Below are positions 5,402 to 13,625 of a DNA stretch of 15,262 nucleotides, in pieces. The number at the start of each line of letters is the position of its first letter. Position 1 is the first letter of the stretch. This DNA comes from Candidatus Gastranaerophilales bacterium (GTDB lineage: Bacteria; Cyanobacteriota; Vampirovibrionia; Gastranaerophilales; Gastranaerophilaceae), in contig JAMPIM010000013.1 of the NCBI GenBank assembly GCA_023662705.1, positions 1 through 15,262 of the forward strand, in the 5' to 3' direction. A program made the translations under genes and the position numbers. A model generated the notes under the pieces. The model was not told the DNA's origin, did not search any database, and worked only from the letters and a program-made list of their open reading frames with translations.

Positions 5402-8400
5402 GTGCTTAGCATAAACACTGACCTCCAAAATTTGATAATGCAAAGGAGCTTATTGTTTTCAACAATAGGTCTTAATGATGCAATTGAGCGAATGACAACC
5501 GGTTACAAAGTCAACCACGCAAAAGATAATGCTGCAAACTATTCTATAATAACTGATTTATCAAAAAGAATCAGTTCTATGCTTCAGGTTCAGCAAAACA
5601 CTGAAAACGGGATGGATTTGTTATTAACAGCAGAAGGCGGAATGAGCCAGATGCATGAGCTCCTTGAACGTTTGAGAGAACTGACAACTCAAGCTGCAAA
5701 CGGAACTTATGATAAACAATCCCGCGATGCAATGCAAGCAGAAGCAGACTCAATTATTGATGAAATTGAGCGAATAAAATCTTCTATACAATATAACGGG
5801 ATGAATTTATACGAAACTCCGAATGAAGAAGCTGAACAAACAAGAAAAGCATCTGCTCCAATAGCACTTGCAGCAGAAAATAATACGATAGAGGACGCGA
5901 TTGATTTTAAAAAATCTGAAACAAAAGTAGTTACAATCGATAATGTAAACTACACAATCAGAAATAGAGACAGTTCAAATGCAGCTACAATTTCTTATAT
6001 TAAAGACAAAACAACAGGTGAGATAACATTTTTAGGAAATAGTTTTGAAATCAGAGGACAGGATAATGTATCCCACAATATCAAAATTTCTGGCACAGCC
6101 AACTATGTCTACGGAGGGAATCTCAACGACACAATTAAAATTGCCAGCGGTACAAATTATGTTTACGGTCAAGATGGTGATGATACGTTAACAATTGAAT
6201 CAACTGCTGGAAGTTCTTGCCGGATACATGGCGGGAATGGCAATGATACATTAATCGTCAATTATGGCGCAAGCAGCGCCTATGGAGATGAGGGTGATGA
6301 TGTATTCTATATAAATGCATCCTCTAGCAATTATGGAGGAAACGGGGATGACACATTCAATATAAAAAGCAGCGGCAATACTATGTACGGTCAAGGCGGA
6401 GAAGATCATTTTAATATTATTTCAGGGACAGGTAATATTATAAATGGCGGAGAAGGTACAAACTCAATTACAGGCAAGACTGCTAATAACACTTTAATCA
6501 ATGTTCCAAATGCAACATCCTATGAAATTCTTATTGATGCAAAAACTGCAACTACACAAAGCATCAATGGAATTAATTATACAATTACAAATAATACAAC
6601 ATCACAAGTTTCATTGATGTATAGCATAGAAGCAGATGGTACAATCAACTTTTTCAAAAGTACAGGTGTTCTAACAATAGAAGGCGCAAAAGACAAAGTC
6701 CACAAGGTTAAGCTTAATCTCGCGAACGGAAGTTCCTTCTATGGAGGAGACCTTAATGATATTATTCAAGATAGCGGAATCACAACAAATGTTTATGGCG
6801 GGAAAGGTAATGACACCATTACACTGACAGGTCACTTACAAAAAATATATGGAGAAGACGGTGATGACACTATTATAGTCAAAGCTTCTCGTTTTCTGGT
6901 TGACGGTGGAAACGGAAACGATAATATCACATTACAATCTAACACCGTAGGAACGGCATTAGGCGGTGCAGGAAACGACAATTTTACGGTTAGTGGTACT
7001 TTTACAAACCAAATTGCTATTGATGGAGGAGAAGGTACTAACACCATCTCAAATCCAAACAATAACAATCTGCTTTTAAACGGTTTTGGGGATTTGGATA
7101 ACGCAACCAGTATAACTCTTGGTGCTAAAGAAACCAAAGTAATAAAAATAAACGGAATCTCATATACCTTAACAAATAACACTAACAAAGCTAATGCACT
7201 TTTATATTCCTATAACAATGTAACAGACGAAATAAGTTTTAATGCTACTTGCATGAGTATAACAGGACAAAAAGATGTGCAGCACAATGTAATTATCTAT
7301 GGTGCATCTACATATTTCACATCTGGAGATTTAGACGATACTATTACTACCTATATTCAAAACGGAGGCGTTCACGCTGGAGCAGGTAACGATACCATCA
7401 CCTCAAGAGGAACTCAATCAAGTGTGTATGGAGAAGATGGCAATGATATAATTTACCAGTATGATAATGCAGTCTATGCAGGAAACGGCAATGACATTAT
7501 TTATGTATATGGGGGCTATAACACAGAAGGCAACAGCGGAGATGATACATACTATGTAAACAACAAAAACACCATTATAGATACTGATGGAAATAATATC
7601 TATTATATTAATGTTGATAATGCAGCTATCTCAGGTGGAATTGATAACGACACATTCTATATTACAGGTGACAATAATACTGTCCTCGGCGGAGGTGGAG
7701 ACGATTATTTTGTAATCGACGGAAACAATAATACCATTGACGGCGGAACCGGTGAAAATTTTTATATAGAAAACGGAAGCGGAACAATAATGTCAAACGT
7801 AAACAGAGACCCAAACAGCGGAGGGCTCAGTTTTACATACCTTGGCGAAGTAAAAACATTTACACTCAACAACAAAACCTACACTGTAACAAATGATTTT
7901 AATGGTAATAATCAATTACGATATTCCTTGAACCCTAATACCGGAACAATCACACTTGAAGGCGACAACTTCACAGTAGATTCTGCCTCAAACGAATCTG
8001 CAATATTAAATATCCGCGGAAACAACAACACAATTAACGGTTCAAATCTTGCCGACAAAATCACTATTGAGCAAGGTTCAAATAATACTGTTGACGGGAA
8101 AGACGGCAACGACACACTGATTTCAAACTCCGAAAACAACAGCCTGCTCGGCGGGAACGGAAACGATACAATAACTCTCAACGCTTCTTCAAATATGGAA
8201 ATCAATGGCGGTGAAGGTAATGATACTATCAATATTAACAGCAGCAACAATACAAATATCAATGGCGGAAACGGTGATGACAGAATTATTGTTAACGGAG
8301 AACATAATACCGTTAATGCAAACGAAGGCAACAATAATATAACAATAAATCAAGATTCAAACACTATAAAAGCAGGAAACGGCGATAATAAAATTACAAC

Positions 8401-9289
8401 CGTAAGCAGCGATAATATTATAATCGCCGGAAACGGTGAAAATACAATTGGTGTTCAAGGCAACAACAATAATATGAACATCCAAAATGTTAAAGGCGAT
8501 GTAAATATTAACGGCGATAGCAACAACATAACAATTAATAAAGGTGATAATGTAATCAACATCACAGGTAACACCAATTCCGTAATGACCGGTAACGGTA
8601 ATGATAATTTCACAATTAAAGGTAATAACAACATTCTTGAATCAACAGGCGGAAATAACGAAATATCAATCAAAGGCAACGAAAACTCATACCAAGGCGG
8701 AACAGGCATTGACGACATTAAAATAAACGGAAATAACAACTTCGCAAACGGCGGAGATGAAAATGATAAATATATGATTTCCGCAGGGAACAATAATACC
8801 ATTGACGGAGAAAACGGCAGAAACACAATGATAAACAACGGTACAAATACAATCTACTCAAATGTAGTAGACATAACACCACGTCCGTTTGAACTTAAGT
8901 TAAATGTCGATATCTGCACTACAGACGATAAATTTATTACAACAAAAATTTCATTCAATCTCTTTGATTTCTCAGTCGATTTCTCTACAAACGAATCCGC
9001 CGCGGAAGGACTTGAGCAAATTGATGAGCTAATCTCCAACCTCGATGCACAACTCACAAATATCGGTTCCGTAATCAATCGTCTTGAATCAGTGTTGGAA
9101 GCCCAATCAATAAAACTTGAAAATATGATATCAACCCGTTCAACACTTCAAGATGCAGATATAGCCAAAGAATCCTCAGCATTTATCCGTTATCAGATTC
9201 TACAGCAAGCAAGCGCATCTCTAATGAGTACCTCTAGAGATTTAAGAACCCAAAACGTATTGGGATTACTATACGGAATAAATCGTTAA
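5402..9289 (+). CDS. Giant flagellin with RTX-like beta-roll insert
   Basis: This 1295-residue protein has flagellin ends. The N-terminal D0/D1 (1 to about 145) has MLSINTDLQNLIMQRSL, ERMTTGYKVNHAKDNAANYS and RLRELTTQAANGT. The C-terminal D1/D0 (about 1195-1295) has IGSVINRLE, DADIAKESSAFIRYQILQQA and VLGLLYGINR. Normal flagellins have 270-500 residues. Here the surface D2/D3 region is replaced by about 1000 residues carrying some 35 GGxGxD-type RTX motifs in four blocks (237-360, 447-560, 641-800, 879-1154). Each block is preceded by a related ~70-residue domain. RTX repeats of other proteins bind Ca2+ and fold as beta-rolls after secretion. Export here should use the flagellar apparatus, because the ends are flagellin and no type I signal or transporter is seen. 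GTG 5402 is chosen because AGGAGG (5391-5396) is five bases away; GTG 5396 overlaps it. No fliS, fliW, csrA or cap gene is adjacent. Confidence 0.95.
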   Translation: MLSINTDLQNLIMQRSLLFSTIGLNDAIERMTTGYKVNHAKDNAANYSIITDLSKRISSMLQVQQNTENGMDLLLTAEGGMSQMHELLERLRELTTQAANGTYDKQSRDAMQAEADSIIDEIERIKSSIQYNGMNLYETPNEEAEQTRKASAPIALAAENNTIEDAIDFKKSETKVVTIDNVNYTIRNRDSSNAATISYIKDKTTGEITFLGNSFEIRGQDNVSHNIKISGTANYVYGGNLNDTIKIASGTNYVYGQDGDDTLTIESTAGSSCRIHGGNGNDTLIVNYGASSAYGDEGDDVFYINASSSNYGGNGDDTFNIKSSGNTMYGQGGEDHFNIISGTGNIINGGEGTNSITGKTANNTLINVPNATSYEILIDAKTATTQSINGINYTITNNTTSQVSLMYSIEADGTINFFKSTGVLTIEGAKDKVHKVKLNLANGSSFYGGDLNDIIQDSGITTNVYGGKGNDTITLTGHLQKIYGEDGDDTIIVKASRFLVDGGNGNDNITLQSNTVGTALGGAGNDNFTVSGTFTNQIAIDGGEGTNTISNPNNNNLLLNGFGDLDNATSITLGAKETKVIKINGISYTLTNNTNKANALLYSYNNVTDEISFNATCMSITGQKDVQHNVIIYGASTYFTSGDLDDTITTYIQNGGVHAGAGNDTITSRGTQSSVYGEDGNDIIYQYDNAVYAGNGNDIIYVYGGYNTEGNSGDDTYYVNNKNTIIDTDGNNIYYINVDNAAISGGIDNDTFYITGDNNTVLGGGGDDYFVIDGNNNTIDGGTGENFYIENGSGTIMSNVNRDPNSGGLSFTYLGEVKTFTLNNKTYTVTNDFNGNNQLRYSLNPNTGTITLEGDNFTVDSASNESAILNIRGNNNTINGSNLADKITIEQGSNNTVDGKDGNDTLISNSENNSLLGGNGNDTITLNASSNMEINGGEGNDTININSSNNTNINGGNGDDRIIVNGEHNTVNANEGNNNITINQDSNTIKAGNGDNKITTVSSDNIIIAGNGENTIGVQGNNNNMNIQNVKGDVNINGDSNNITINKGDNVINITGNTNSVMTGNGNDNFTIKGNNNILESTGGNNEISIKGNENSYQGGTGIDDIKINGNNNFANGGDENDKYMISAGNNNTIDGENGRNTMINNGTNTIYSNVVDITPRPFELKLNVDICTTDDKFITTKISFNLFDFSVDFSTNESAAEGLEQIDELISNLDAQLTNIGSVINRLESVLEAQSIKLENMISTRSTLQDADIAKESSAFIRYQILQQASASLMSTSRDLRTQNVLGLLYGINR
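5909..8863 (+). repeat. Four tandem modules (linker domain plus RTX array) inside the flagellin
   Basis: Linkers begin at 5909, 6521, 7109 and 7832. Each carries a version of T-x-x-I-(N/D)-x-x-x-Y-T-(I/L/V)-x-N, then an (I/L)-x-Y-S/I strand, a T/D-x-I-x-F/L strand and a final I-x-G turn, and ends at (Y/N)GGxLxDxI. RTX arrays begin at 6110, 6740, 7322 and 8036, with about 7, 6, 9 and 15 motifs. Classic GGNGNDTI-type units dominate modules 1-3. In module 4 many units become Asn-rich and lose the calcium-ligand Gly/Asp residues. Confidence 0.85.
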
Positions 9290-9424
9290 GTTTTGTAACA
9301 AAAGAAACACAACGTGAAATTAGGGGATTTATATATACTTTATATATATGTAAGTAAGATGTAACAGAAAGATTAAAAATCCTTTCCCTAACTAATTCCC
9401 TAAAAACAATTTTTATTTCCCCAC

Positions 9425-9453
9425 GCTTCTCCTACCTAAACGAGAAGCTTTTT
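9425..9453 (+). terminator. Rho-independent terminator of the flagellin gene
   Basis: GCTTCTC (9425-9431) pairs with GAGAAGC (9442-9448) around a 10-nt loop and is followed by TTTTT. It works only in the plus direction and lies 136 bases after the flagellin stop. Between stop and hairpin there are two TGTAACA copies and AT-rich sequence, but no gene. Confidence 0.85.
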
Positions 9454-9556
9454 ATTATAACAAGGGTCGGACGACAATCGCGTTACTACTAATTTAGAAT
9501 CAAACTACAGGTCGTCCTCTGCGGTATCTGTTCCCTATGAGTTCGCGCGGGTGGGT
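9454..9556. other. Non-coding stretch with a 7-bp inverted repeat, nature unknown
   Basis: Between the flagellin terminator and the stop of the TPR gene lies a patch richer in G and C than its surroundings. GGACGAC (9469-9475) and GTCGTCC (9511-9517) form 7-bp arms around 35 bases. There is no T run and no open frame of note. It could be a fragment of a dispersed repeat, a small structured RNA or a 3' structure of the minus-strand transcript. Confidence 0.5.
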
Positions 9557-10873
9557 TTAGAGTGGAATTTTAGTGCTGGCAGCATGGGTTTTGTATTTTT
9601 TATCTTTATACAAATATATCTCCACTGTATAGTTTTCCAATTCTTTGCGCGTAAAAATCTTCTTCTTGAATTTAACATCCACAACATTTGGTTGATCAGC
9701 ATAAGGATATAAAGGATACTCCTTTGTTGCTACAGGTTTTGTGATACTTTCCAGAGCCTTGCCGTTAGATGTTAATACAAAATCAGCAGTCAGGAACGGA
9801 ATATCATTATTTGATATATTCAAGAAGCTGTAAACCGCACTCAACGGATAAGTGAATAATTTTTTCTTTGTTGTAAAACTCAATACATTTGTTTCAATAT
9901 CATTTTTATAAACAACTTTTTTATTAATAAATAAATCTGTAGAATGGACTTTGTATCTGTAATTCTTTGCCTGCGTAGAACGTCCGTCTAAATCTGCGAT
10001 ATTTGCCGCTTTTAAATATGCATTGCCGTAAACGGAATAATCAATATCTTGAGGTCTTTCCTGCAACAGCGATTTTAAGTATTTTACAGCCTCTTCCGGA
10101 TCTAAATCAGAAAGAACAATTGCAAGTTTATATCTGATTTTATAATCCTTTGGTGAATACTTTTCAGCTTTCTTAAGGAATCTGACAGCATCCGTATTTA
10201 AACCGCTCTTAACCATAATATCAGCAACTTCCACATACGAATTAACTACACGGAATTTTATTGAGTCATTAACTACATTATCTTTCTTCGAGAATTTATT
10301 ATAATAGAAATAAGCTTTTTCATAATTTTTTGCAGCTGACAAGAATTTACTGTTTGAATAATATTTATCACCAATAACTATATATGAACGGGTTTTAAAC
10401 TTAATCAAACTCTTTGTAGTTTTATCTTTTGTTGATTTAAGAATTTTTTCAGCCTCATCCAGTTTGTTCTGAGCTGATAGCACGCATATAAGTTTATATG
10501 CAGGGGTATAAACATCTGGGGAAGCCTTTTTAACAGCAAATTCATAAGCTAATTGTGCATTAACATAATCACCCGCAGTCTCATACAACTCTCCAATATG
10601 CATACAAACAGAAGATGTTCTGGATGGCAAATCTTTCATCAAATCAGTACTCTGAATCAACTGTTGTGCAAGTTTTCTGTCCATACTTTGTTTTGTTTCC
10701 GGACTGCGCGAAATATCTTTTATCATTTCATTTCGGGCATGCATAGCAAGACAGGTTGTGAATATAGCCGCAAACAAAACCGAAAAACCAATTGTTCTCA
10801 AATATTCCGTTATAATTTGAGTTCTTGATTTTTTAAAATTGTATTTTGAAGATTTCTTTTTTTCTTTAATCAT
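9557..10873 (-). CDS. Membrane-anchored TPR-repeat protein
   Basis: This 438-residue protein has a strongly basic N-terminus (1-24), one hydrophobic segment (about 26-45, IGFSVLFAAIFTTCLAM) and then TPR units. Examples are CMHIGELYETAGDYVNAQLAYEFAV, GDKYYSNSKFLSAAKNYEKAY and VRFLKKAEKYSPKDYKIRYKLAIVL. The C-terminal ~120 residues are strand-rich and lack TPRs. The segment acts as an uncleaved signal anchor, so the TPR part should face outside the cytoplasm and serve as a protein-binding scaffold. It starts with ATG after AGGA, inside the end of the MgtC gene (8-nt overlap), so the pair is translationally coupled. The partner is unknown. Confidence 0.85.
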   Translation of the reverse strand: MIKEKKKSSKYNFKKSRTQIITEYLRTIGFSVLFAAIFTTCLAMHARNEMIKDISRSPETKQSMDRKLAQQLIQSTDLMKDLPSRTSSVCMHIGELYETAGDYVNAQLAYEFAVKKASPDVYTPAYKLICVLSAQNKLDEAEKILKSTKDKTTKSLIKFKTRSYIVIGDKYYSNSKFLSAAKNYEKAYFYYNKFSKKDNVVNDSIKFRVVNSYVEVADIMVKSGLNTDAVRFLKKAEKYSPKDYKIRYKLAIVLSDLDPEEAVKYLKSLLQERPQDIDYSVYGNAYLKAANIADLDGRSTQAKNYRYKVHSTDLFINKKVVYKNDIETNVLSFTTKKKLFTYPLSAVYSFLNISNNDIPFLTADFVLTSNGKALESITKPVATKEYPLYPYADQPNVVDVKFKKKIFTRKELENYTVEIYLYKDKKYKTHAASTKIPL

Positions 10874-11579
10874 TCAATTCCTGCATTGTTACAGAGTCAA
10901 GAGTATAAACTTCGGTCAATTTATTATAAATAACATTCATAACTTTTTTCTGACTTAGCTCAAATCTGGATGAAACTTTTGATTTTTCAGGATTTTCAAG
11001 TAGTCTTTTTGCTGAAAACTCTTCCATATTATCAACCGCACAGGAAAGAAATTCCTGAATACCTTTTACATCAGATTCATTACAATAAACTGTAAGCTTA
11101 AAGCGTTTAGCGCGTTTAATACTTGTAGGCAAGATTCTTCTTTCAAAAATTCTGATAAGAGTAAGAACAGCAACGCTGATAACAGTTGCAAGAATTGCCA
11201 CATCATACATTCCAACACCGCAGGTCATACCGATTGCAGCACTTATCCACAAAGTAGCCGCTGTAGTCAGACCGATAATCATAGGGCCGTTTCTAAGTAC
11301 CGCACCTGCACCTATAAAACCGATACCTGAAACAATCTGAGCAGCAACACGCCCTGAATCTCTAATCCCTGTTGCTTGCGGAACTATTACATTATCGCCT
11401 TCTACAAATGTCGGGAAACCATATATAGAAATAATGGTAAAAATACAAGCACCCAAGCAGACAAGAATATGTGTTCTTAAACCCGCATATTTATTTGTAA
11501 GTTCTCGCTCCAGCCCCAATAAAAAGCCCAGAACAAGAGCTGCCATTATTCTTATAAAAAAATCACTACTAAAATCCAT
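10866..11579 (-). CDS. MgtC/SapB-family membrane protein
   Basis: The N-terminal ~140 residues form the MgtC domain with several membrane helices. Family motifs are GLERELTNKYAGLRTH (22-37), the ILVCLGA helix, RVAAQIVSGIGFIGAGAVLR (77-96) and GLTTAATLWISAAIGMTCG (103-121). A cytoplasmic C-terminal domain of about 90 residues follows, with an ACT-like pattern (FKLTVYCNESDVKGIQEFL). MgtC of enteric pathogens modulates F1Fo ATPase, Mg2+ and phosphate homeostasis; in commensals the role is less defined. I chose ATG at 11579 because GGGAG is seven bases upstream; a TTG at 11582 is possible. It overlaps the downstream TPR gene. No Mg2+-sensing leader is visible. Confidence 0.93.
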   Translation of the reverse strand: MDFSSDFFIRIMAALVLGFLLGLERELTNKYAGLRTHILVCLGACIFTIISIYGFPTFVEGDNVIVPQATGIRDSGRVAAQIVSGIGFIGAGAVLRNGPMIIGLTTAATLWISAAIGMTCGVGMYDVAILATVISVAVLTLIRIFERRILPTSIKRAKRFKLTVYCNESDVKGIQEFLSCAVDNMEEFSAKRLLENPEKSKVSSRFELSQKKVMNVIYNKLTEVYTLDSVTMQELND

Positions 11580-11630
11580 CAAATCTCTCCCTTTACCTTA
11601 CAATCATACAATATGAGAAGAGATTTGACA

Positions 11631-11667
11631 ATATAAAAGAAAAGGCGGATGCTTCGCATCCGCCTTT
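11631..11667 (-). terminator. Strong terminator of the coiled-coil protein gene
   Basis: AAAGGCGGATGC (11641-11652) and GCATCCGCCTTT (11656-11667) form a 12-bp perfect stem with a 3-nt loop. On the minus strand it is followed by TTTTCTTTTAT. It begins five bases after the stop of the 641-residue gene and insulates it from mgtC. Confidence 0.92.
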
Positions 11668-11671
11668 AAAC

Positions 11672-13597
11672 CTAGTTGAAAAGATCTTCCAAATCATCCA
11701 GAATTCCTTCATGTTTATTATCATCATTAGGATTTTTCTGAATCGATTCAATAAGAATATCCAATTTAACAAGAATTGCATCAATATCGCAGTGACATCC
11801 GTTTGGAATTTTCTTAAGAATTTCATCCAACTTAGCAAGGATTTTTTCATGTCCTTCGCCGAGTGCAACTTTGATACCACCGATTGTTACTGCTACAGCA
11901 TCCAATTTAGCTTCAATATTTGTTAAAACTTTATTATTCATTTCTGATGATTTCAACAAGTCAGCTAATAATTTCTCAACTGTAGACAAGTCTACGTTTC
12001 CGCCGCCAACTGATATATTTGCAATTGCATCTAAGATTTCTGATACATTAACGTTTAGACCATCAACTTTATCAAGCAATTTAGCAACTAATTCATAAGT
12101 AGCTTCGGCAACCACAGTATTTTTATTGATTGCTGCAGTATTATTATTGATTGCATCAAGGATTTTTTCCAAGTTAGCCTGTTGACCTGCATCAAGTTTA
12201 TCAAATTTAGCAAGTATTTGAGTAAAGAAGTTTGCTTGGCTCGCATCCATTTTATCAAGTTTTGCAAGAACCTGAGTAAGCTTATTCAGGATTTCCGCAT
12301 TGATATCATTACCCTTCACGAGCATATCAATAACTGTCTTGAAGTAGCCTTGAGTTGAAGCATCCATTTTATCAAGTTTATTAAGGATAGCTGTCAATAC
12401 TTTTACGCCTTCGGCATTAATTTTGTTACCTTCAGCAATTGCATTCAGAATGGCTGCAAAGTTTTGCTGATTAGCAGCATCCATATCGCCCATTTTGTTA
12501 AGAATTGCTTCAAGAAGAGCTTTGTTTTCTGATGTCATTACGGATACATCGCCAATCTTAGCAATAACAGCTGCTAATGCATCTTTCATGCTGTTTTCAA
12601 AGTTACCGATACTGTTAAGAATATCTGCAAGCAATTGATGAGTTTTTGTATCCATATCTTTATTCTGTTCGTTACCTTCAATAACCTGATTCAAGATAGC
12701 TTCCAGAAGTTTAGAATTATCACCGTTGCCGGTTTTAATTGCATTCAAGATATCAACAAGCATATTGTAGTTGTTATCGCCCATAGCATCAATCTTATCA
12801 ATGATTGCCATTAATTTTGCAGAAAGATTTGAATCCAGCTTAGTAATAGCATCCAGAATTGCATTCATAATTTTTGTTTGTTTATTAGAAATTTCTTTAC
12901 CATCGGCAATTGCTTGGTTCATTGTATCAAGAACTTTCTGTAAAAGAGCTTTAATATCTTCGTCGTTCAGATTAGCAGTTGTTAACGCTGTTAGAATTTT
13001 GTTCAATAAAGCCTGATTTTCCTGATTTACTTTATTACCATTGTTAATTGCAGTCAAAATAGAGTTTAATAAAGCAACAATTTCCTGATGGTTTTGAACA
13101 TTACTGTCATGCATTGTATCTTCAATTTTTACCGATAATTGAACATTTACTGTAATATTTGAATTGTCTTCAATTTTAATATCAGGTTCATCACCTAACG
13201 GTCCGCTGCAAGATGTCATACCCATCATAAACAGACCTGCAACGCCGCCAATAACAGCACCTGGAACAGCACCAATACCGCCGACAAAAGCACCAACACC
13301 GGCACCAACAGCAGCACCTGCTGCAACACCTGCTAACGGAGCTTTAGCAGCTTCCCAGGCTTTTTTATACCAAGGACTGTCGTCATCTTTTGCTTCCGGT
13401 TTCTTTGTTTCACCTTTAGAAAACTTAAATCTGTCTAATGTATCATCCCCGATTTTACCGGCAAGACCTGTTTCCAGAGCTTCTTTTTCAGCTGCGGTAA
13501 GTGAATTGTACTCTGCTTGGGAAACCTTTCCGTCTTCCACAATCTTTTCAAGTTTTGCCTTCATCTCTGGGTTAACACCATCAAAATTAATACCCAT
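11672..13597 (-). CDS. Long non-heptad coiled-coil protein with glycine-zipper segment
   Basis: I do not recognise this 641-residue protein. Residues 1-60 are a charged small domain with DGKVSQAEY, which only faintly recalls an EF-hand loop. Residues about 80-128 are a glycine/alanine-rich hydrophobic stretch (GVAAGAAVGAGVGAFVGG and GAVIGGVAGLFMMGM) ending in TSCSG, fit to insert in or associate with membranes. From about 145 to 620 comes a long coiled coil of 18- and 21-residue units such as ILAKLDKMDASQANFFTQ and ILAKFDKLDAGQQANLEK. The end has GCHCD and an acidic tail. No cleavable signal peptide is present. The ATG at 13597 has AAGGAG 11 bases upstream; an ATG at 13633 would place that site inside the gene. 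It is monocistronic and terminated. Toxin, stalk or tape-measure-like roles are all open. Confidence 0.85.
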   Translation of the reverse strand: MGINFDGVNPEMKAKLEKIVEDGKVSQAEYNSLTAAEKEALETGLAGKIGDDTLDRFKFSKGETKKPEAKDDDSPWYKKAWEAAKAPLAGVAAGAAVGAGVGAFVGGIGAVPGAVIGGVAGLFMMGMTSCSGPLGDEPDIKIEDNSNITVNVQLSVKIEDTMHDSNVQNHQEIVALLNSILTAINNGNKVNQENQALLNKILTALTTANLNDEDIKALLQKVLDTMNQAIADGKEISNKQTKIMNAILDAITKLDSNLSAKLMAIIDKIDAMGDNNYNMLVDILNAIKTGNGDNSKLLEAILNQVIEGNEQNKDMDTKTHQLLADILNSIGNFENSMKDALAAVIAKIGDVSVMTSENKALLEAILNKMGDMDAANQQNFAAILNAIAEGNKINAEGVKVLTAILNKLDKMDASTQGYFKTVIDMLVKGNDINAEILNKLTQVLAKLDKMDASQANFFTQILAKFDKLDAGQQANLEKILDAINNNTAAINKNTVVAEATYELVAKLLDKVDGLNVNVSEILDAIANISVGGGNVDLSTVEKLLADLLKSSEMNNKVLTNIEAKLDAVAVTIGGIKVALGEGHEKILAKLDEILKKIPNGCHCDIDAILVKLDILIESIQKNPNDDNKHEGILDDLEDLFN

Positions 13598-13625
13598 AAG
13601 TAATAATACTCCTTTCTTTAAATCA

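Noticed and set aside
5268..5402. Frameshift switching that fuses the short upstream ORF to the flagellin through the G tract
   Set aside because: All three frames after the G tract meet a stop (including TAG at 5390-5392 in the flagellin frame) before the flagellin start.
7912..8838. Long open frames on the minus strand within the flagellin repeats
   Set aside because: They are shadows of the repetitive Gly/Asn codons on the plus strand, giving low-complexity Leu/Pro/Ser proteins without ribosome binding sites.
5909..8863. Direct repeats in the flagellin read as a CRISPR-like array
   Set aside because: The repeats are protein-level, in frame and divergent at DNA level, with no constant repeat-spacer length.
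9469..9517. GGACGAC/GTCGTCC as a tRNA acceptor stem
   Set aside because: The enclosed sequence is only 35 nt and has no D-, anticodon- or T-arms.
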